A stretch of 64,000 nt of DNA from JAEUKA01 sp035328405 (GTDB taxonomy: Bacteria; Myxococcota_A; Polyangia; Palsa-1104; JAEUJZ01). The stretch is from contig DAOLIT010000014.1 of assembly GCA_035328405.1 (NCBI GenBank), positions 1 to 64,000 of the forward strand. Direction: 5' to 3'. Position 1 is the stretch's first letter. The number at the start of each line of letters is the position of its first letter. Positions 60,567 through 64,000 of this stretch are shown here, piece after piece. The translations under genes and the position numbers were made by a program. The notes beneath the pieces are model-generated. The model searched no databases. It had not been told where the DNA came from and worked only from the letters and a program-made list of their open reading frames with translations.

Positions 60567-60971
60567 ATGAAAACAGTAAGCTGTCATTCTAAGTGTGCCT
60601 CTGGGTGGCTCGCGCGGGGGTTTGTGGCGCGGACGTGCAAAACGCTGGGCGGGGCGTTCGTGTTGTTTGTTTTGGGGGCGGGCTGCGGGCCGGGGAATTT
60701 GCGTCCCACGTCGCTAACTCCTCAAGAACAGGCGGTTCAGCTTTTTGAAAACGGGGAAGCTCCCAATTGCACGTTGTTCGAGGACTACGGCCCGATTTCG
60801 GTCGAATCGGGTTCGTCCCTAACGGCCGGAACGTTGGAATCGAGCCGCGCCAAACTCAAGCAGGCCGCTGCCGCGCTTGGGGCGACATCGGTGCGGGTGA
60901 CGGACCAAAAAATGGACGGCAAAATCCACCGAGCCAGCGGCGTCGCAATCAAGTGTCTCAAGCGCGACTAG
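60567..60971 (+). CDS. Small lipoprotein, DUF4156-like
   Basis: A 134-residue predicted lipoprotein. A basic, Cys-containing N terminus leads into GGAFVLFVLGAGC, with lipidation at the last Cys (about residue 38). The mature part contains ESSRAKLKQAAAALGATSVRVTDQ and a closing GVAIKC. This pattern, a Cys pair bracketing an Ala-rich helix and a GA-x-x-V strand, resembles small DUF4156/RcsF-like envelope lipoproteins; the family call is tentative. ATG 60567 is chosen from the signal sequence; a longer frame upstream has no conserved content. A probable terminator hairpin overlaps its stop. Confidence 0.7.
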   Translation: MKTVSCHSKCASGWLARGFVARTCKTLGGAFVLFVLGAGCGPGNLRPTSLTPQEQAVQLFENGEAPNCTLFEDYGPISVESGSSLTAGTLESSRAKLKQAAAALGATSVRVTDQKMDGKIHRASGVAIKCLKRD

Positions 60972-60998
60972 CGCGGTTTGCGAGCGCGCGCTTTTTTT
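60970..60998 (+). terminator. Rho-independent terminator of the small lipoprotein gene
   Basis: AGCGCG (60970-60975) pairs with CGCGCT (60987-60992) across an 11-base loop, directly followed by six T. It begins inside the stop codon of the lipoprotein gene and precedes rodA by about 40 bases, separating the two units. Confidence 0.55.
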
Positions 60999-61035
60999 GA
61001 GCGCACAGCGCCATTTCGGATAAAACCCCGGCTGC

Positions 61036-62118
61036 ATGCCCTCTCTCCGAAAGCATGGATACCTGCCGAATGTTCCTTTGACAGCGGTCTTGCTCTTCCT
61101 GAGTACGCTCGGCTTGCTGAACCTGTACTCCGCGACCCGCGTGGCGCCCAAAGGCATGTTTGTTTCGCAGCTTGTGTGGTTTGGAATCGGCGCGGTGCTG
61201 CTTTTGGCAGTGGCGTTGCTGGATCAGAAAACCCTGCGGCGATTGGCCTTGCCGGCGTATGTGAGCGTGCTCGGGCTTTTGCTGTTTGTGCTCTTGTTCG
61301 GCAAGGTCGTGAACGGCTCGCGGCGGTGGCTGGGCTTTGGTTCGTTTGGGATGCAGCCGTCGGAACTCGCAAAGCTGTCGCTTGTGCTGCTGGGCGCGCA
61401 CCTCTTTTCCGAGGACACGCAACGCCTGGTCTACAAACCGTGGCGGTCCATGCTGGCGTGGCATGCGCTGTGGGCTGCGCCTGTGCTGCTGATTTTGAAG
61501 CAACCTGATTTGGGCACCGCGCTTCTGTGTGTCTTGGTCGCACTGTCCCTTTTTTTTCTTGTGCCATTTCCGTCTCGGCTCAAGTTGTGGGTGCTCACTG
61601 TGGGTGCAAGTGGGGCTTTTCTGCTGCTCCGGTTTGGCCTTCGGGAATATCAACAGAAACGGCTGCTTGCGTTTCTTCACCCCGAACTGGACCCCACCGG
61701 AACCGGCTATCACGCACGGCAAGCTCTGCTGGCGATCGGTTCAGGCCGTTGGTTCGGAAAAGGCTATCTGAAAGGCACCCAGAACCAACTCCAGTTTTTG
61801 CCCGAACACTGGTCCGATTTTCCGTTCGCAGTCTGGGCCGAAGAGTGGGGTCTGGTCGGGTGCGCGATCCTTCTTGTGGGTTTCTTGTTTGTGATTTTGT
61901 GGATGCTGCATTTGTCCACGACGTGCCGGGACCGGTTCGGGAGTTATCTGCTTCAAGGCATCGCCGCACTCCTGTTTTGGCATGCGGCCATCAACGTGGC
62001 GATGGTGGTGGGAATGGCACCGGTCGTGGGTGTGACGTTGCCGTTTTTTTCGCATGGGGGTTCGTCCGTTTTGACGGTGGCCGTCGGACTGGGCTTGGCG
62101 TACAACGTGTCTCGATAG
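61036..62118 (+). CDS. rodA: Rod-shape SEDS peptidoglycan glycosyltransferase RodA
   Basis: Polymerises lipid II into peptidoglycan strands during elongation, with a class B PBP partner that is not in the window. The 360-residue protein has about ten hydrophobic segments. SEDS signatures include NGSRRWLGFGSFGMQPSELAK, LKQPDLGTALL, GSGRWFGKGYLKGTQNQLQF, LPEHWSDFPFAVWAEEWGLVG and the final TLPFFSHGGSSVLT. The GKG-LKGTQ-LPE block is typical of RodA rather than FtsW. Size matches the family. No mre genes are adjacent, so it is isolated from the usual mreBCD-mrdA-rodA cluster. Confidence 0.93.
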   Translation: MPSLRKHGYLPNVPLTAVLLFLSTLGLLNLYSATRVAPKGMFVSQLVWFGIGAVLLLAVALLDQKTLRRLALPAYVSVLGLLLFVLLFGKVVNGSRRWLGFGSFGMQPSELAKLSLVLLGAHLFSEDTQRLVYKPWRSMLAWHALWAAPVLLILKQPDLGTALLCVLVALSLFFLVPFPSRLKLWVLTVGASGAFLLLRFGLREYQQKRLLAFLHPELDPTGTGYHARQALLAIGSGRWFGKGYLKGTQNQLQFLPEHWSDFPFAVWAEEWGLVGCAILLVGFLFVILWMLHLSTTCRDRFGSYLLQGIAALLFWHAAINVAMVVGMAPVVGVTLPFFSHGGSSVLTVAVGLGLAYNVSR

Positions 62119-62303
62119 GGAATGCAGGCAGAGCAGGGGGTGCGGCACTACGCCGCAGGATTGTCGCGGGTCGCCACGGTACAAAGACCCCAGCGCGCGG
62201 AAGCCGCAGCACTGCCTGTTGTGGCGACTGAAAACCTCAGCTTTGCGAGAAAAAGGTCGGTATAGTAATTGCTCGTTGGTCTATCCGAAGGAGTGTCGTC
62301 GCC

Positions 62304-62753
62304 ATGGCGCGTGATCCATTTGCCCCTGTACCTCAAAGTTCCGTTCCTCCGTGGGTCTGGATTGTGGTGGGAACCGTTGTGCTCATGTTGGTCGGAGTCG
62401 GCTCCACGTTGGCCGTGGTGATGTCTCGCCGATCTGCCGCCATCGTGGCCACAAAGCAACCGACCGTTCAACCCGCACCCGAAGTGACCACCCCCATTGC
62501 AGGTCCCGCGACCGACAAGCCCGGGCAAAATCAGCCGGCTGCGGCTGCCGACACAGCGGCCAAGCCGGACAAAGGCGACAGCGAAGGGGACGGAGACAAA
62601 GCGGAAAAGAAGAAGAAGAAACCGTCCAAGTCCAAGACCGAGAAGCCGGCGGCCAAGCCAGACAAGACGGAAAAAGCGGACAAAACCGCGCCTCCGGCCA
62701 AGAAAAAGCCTGACATGAGCCAAAAGGACATCGACAAGTTGCTCGGCCTGTAG
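62304..62753 (+). CDS. Single-pass membrane protein with Lys/Pro/Ala-rich low-complexity tail
   Basis: A 149-residue protein with an N-terminal transmembrane helix (VWIVVGTVVLMLVGVGSTLAVVM, about 18-40). A tail dominated by Lys, Pro, Ala, Asp and Glu follows (about 60-140) and ends in DMSQKDIDKLLGL, a short amphipathic helix. No family is recognised. GAAGGAG lies about 12 bases before the ATG, and TATAGT at 62261-62266 could be a -10 box. Composition suggests an extended periplasmic or cytoplasmic linker, in the manner of TonB-like or wall-binding tails, but nothing specific is seen. Convergent with the last gene. Confidence 0.65.
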   Translation: MARDPFAPVPQSSVPPWVWIVVGTVVLMLVGVGSTLAVVMSRRSAAIVATKQPTVQPAPEVTTPIAGPATDKPGQNQPAAAADTAAKPDKGDSEGDGDKAEKKKKKPSKSKTEKPAAKPDKTEKADKTAPPAKKKPDMSQKDIDKLLGL

Positions 62754-62899
62754 AGGCAGACCCGTTTTCCCCGCTTGGGGCTCTGTGTGAAAGCCCCTGT
62801 CGTTCTTCCCACCGCAAACGCGACGTTTTCAGGTTGATGATGGTTGGATCGCAGATCCGAGCTCGATGAACAATGATCGAGAATGGCCCGCTGATGGGG

Positions 62900-64000
62900 T
62901 CATCGGGTTAGGCGCAGGTCTACTTCGACTCGTCCGCCTGACGCGAGCGATTTCAATTCGTCGTAGCTGTATTGTCTGGGCCTAAAACCCTGTGCTTTTG
63001 CGACGCACGCCTCTCCAGGTGCCAACTGACATCCAGCCACACACGGACGAGTCCCACACTGTACGAACGCTTTTGGATGGCGTTTCCGCGAAAAATCCAC
63101 CGTTAGGGGGTGCTCCAAAGGGGGCACGACAGGTGGACGAGTGGGCGGGGGTTTGAACTCTGTGGGGCGGGTGGTTGAACCCGGATCAGGATTCAGCATT
63201 TTGGGAGTGGCTTTCTTGTCTCCCTGAAACGCGATGAGTGTCCCCCCAAACAGCAAAAGGAGCGCCCCCGCGATGATCCAAGGCGTCTTTCTTTGTGTGT
63301 TCAGCCACGTTCCCGCCAAACCTCGCAAGCCCGCGAGTTTGCGCAACGTGTTTCCCTCTGACGATTTGGGCGACCGAGCCACGGGCAAGGGTTGCGTCGC
63401 TGGATCGGTGGACAACGCCAGGGCCGCAGAACTGGCACTTCGTTGTATCGCGGTGGGCGCGTTGCTTCGGGCCCCCATCGACGGGGTTAGCACCGTGGGA
63501 ACGGACGGCAAATCGGTACCTGGTTGCGGCGTGGGTGCCTCAAACCGCTGGGAAGAACTGCGCGGGACATCAAAAGGCTGCGACGGGATGCGAGGGATGT
63601 CGAACCGTTGCGAGGAACTTTGTGGCACATCGAACCGTTGGGAAGAGCTGCGCGGGACATCAAACCGTTGGGATTGCGCGGGGGCCGGGAAGCGCGGCAT
63701 GTCGGGACGGCTGGCCGTGACCACGGTTGGAACCGACGCCAATTCCACCGGGTTGTTCGGCACCCCATTTTTTCGTCCTTCTGAGGGCGATTTCGCTGTG
63801 ACTATCGTTGGAACAGGCGTCAAAAACGGCGTCGGCGTGTCCGAGCTTCTGGGCGTCCGCACCGTAATGTCTTTTGGCAGTTCGGTCCCCAAAAGCGGCG
63901 TGTCCGCGAGCAGTTGCGATTTGAGCTTCGCCGTCAGCGCCCCAGCCTCGAACATTTGGCTGCCTTCCGATCTTCGCAAGCTGCGCAGAGCCAAGGGTGC
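62900..64000 (-). CDS. 3' part of a membrane protein with PEGA-like end, probably a Ser/Thr kinase tail (5' end off the window)
   Basis: The reading frame is still open at base 64000, so the N-terminal part is missing; at least 366 residues are visible. The visible part is a long low-complexity region rich in Pro, Ser and Thr. It includes five near-repeats of SQRFDVPRSS at 63533-63673, a transmembrane helix (WIIAGALLLLFGGTLIAF), a Pro-rich segment, and a Cys-rich end (CGTRPCVAGCQLAPGEACVAKAQGF) followed by RQYSYDELKSLASGGRVEVDL. This tail resembles the extracytoplasmic PEGA-like ends of myxobacterial Ser/Thr kinases. Kinase identity is inference, since no kinase motif lies inside the window. 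Confidence 0.6.
   Translation of the reverse strand, partial: APLALRSLRRSEGSQMFEAGALTAKLKSQLLADTPLLGTELPKDITVRTPRSSDTPTPFLTPVPTIVTAKSPSEGRKNGVPNNPVELASVPTVVTASRPDMPRFPAPAQSQRFDVPRSSSQRFDVPQSSSQRFDIPRIPSQPFDVPRSSSQRFEAPTPQPGTDLPSVPTVLTPSMGARSNAPTAIQRSASSAALALSTDPATQPLPVARSPKSSEGNTLRKLAGLRGLAGTWLNTQRKTPWIIAGALLLLFGGTLIAFQGDKKATPKMLNPDPGSTTRPTEFKPPPTRPPVVPPLEHPLTVDFSRKRHPKAFVQCGTRPCVAGCQLAPGEACVAKAQGFRPRQYSYDELKSLASGGRVEVDLRLTR
63533..63673 (-). repeat. 30-bp coding repeat (SQRFDVPRSS units)
   Basis: About four and a half copies of a 30-base unit encode SQRFDVPRSS, SQRFDVPQSS, SQRFDIPRIP and related decapeptides in the low-complexity part of the last gene. The frame is kept, so expansion or contraction would alter linker length only. 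Confidence 0.75.

Noticed and set aside
1..64000. CRISPR arrays, tRNA or rRNA genes, insertion sequences and prophage genes
   Set aside because: I looked for direct repeats with spacers, tRNA-like cloverleaf sequence, transposases and integrases and found none; the repeats present are contiguous tandem arrays.

Overview
The window is GC-rich, gene-dense bacterial chromosome with no IS element, tRNA, rRNA or CRISPR array that I could find. The gene set suggests a Myxococcota-like or related former-deltaproteobacterial lineage. It is Gram-negative: there is a TonB-dependent receptor and many lipoproteins. It has FHA/VWA, TPR and HEAT proteins, a sigma-54 activator, FtsH, Lon and RodA, and a GC-type parS palindrome like those described in Myxococcus. 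This placement is inference from gene content; no marker phylogeny was possible.

Layout. Positions 1-3549 (minus) form a tight operon: sugar-nucleotide epimerase, uppP, acpS, and nnr cut by the left edge. A 12-copy 21-bp tandem repeat separates it from an SPFH/flotillin-like gene. Plus-strand genes follow: a peroxisomal MFE-2-like multidomain beta-oxidation enzyme with two SCP2 domains, a sulfotransferase, and a TonB receptor with a Cys-rich lipoprotein. Positions 13.1-16.6 kb hold another lipoprotein, an E2/CAT-like acyltransferase coupled to a DegT aminotransferase, and a DUF218 lipoprotein. Positions 16.6-24.8 kb hold a zinc-ribbon AAA/TPR regulator-like protein, an S9 peptidase, HMG-CoA lyase, RNase III and a VWA-FHA membrane protein. 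Positions 24.8-30 kb (minus) form an operon of a TPR-like membrane protein, a DUF192 lipoprotein, a cyclophilin and a very large NfnAB-like flavoprotein fusion.

Positions 30.1-43.2 kb are the most unusual part. A 1386-residue TPR/HEAT protein is followed by a non-coding 86-bp tandem array containing an assembly gap, then a perfect parS-type palindrome. Next come two tandem copies of a divergent module, each a membrane-anchored LRR protein facing a protein with seven EF-hand loops embedded in LEA-like helical repeats. The 3' halves of the two EF-hand genes look identical over about 1.27 kb and diverge exactly after the stop codon, while their 5' halves are strongly diverged.

Positions 43-64 kb are mostly housekeeping: cutA, a disordered-tail methyltransferase, psd, ftsH coupled to an NtrC-type regulator, a TPR-AIM24 protein, folK, tsaB, lon, hemW and a metallophosphoesterase. 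An ECF sigma/FecR/envelope-protein operon, a small lipoprotein, rodA, a Lys/Pro-rich membrane protein and the 3' part of a kinase-like membrane protein cut by the right edge complete the window.
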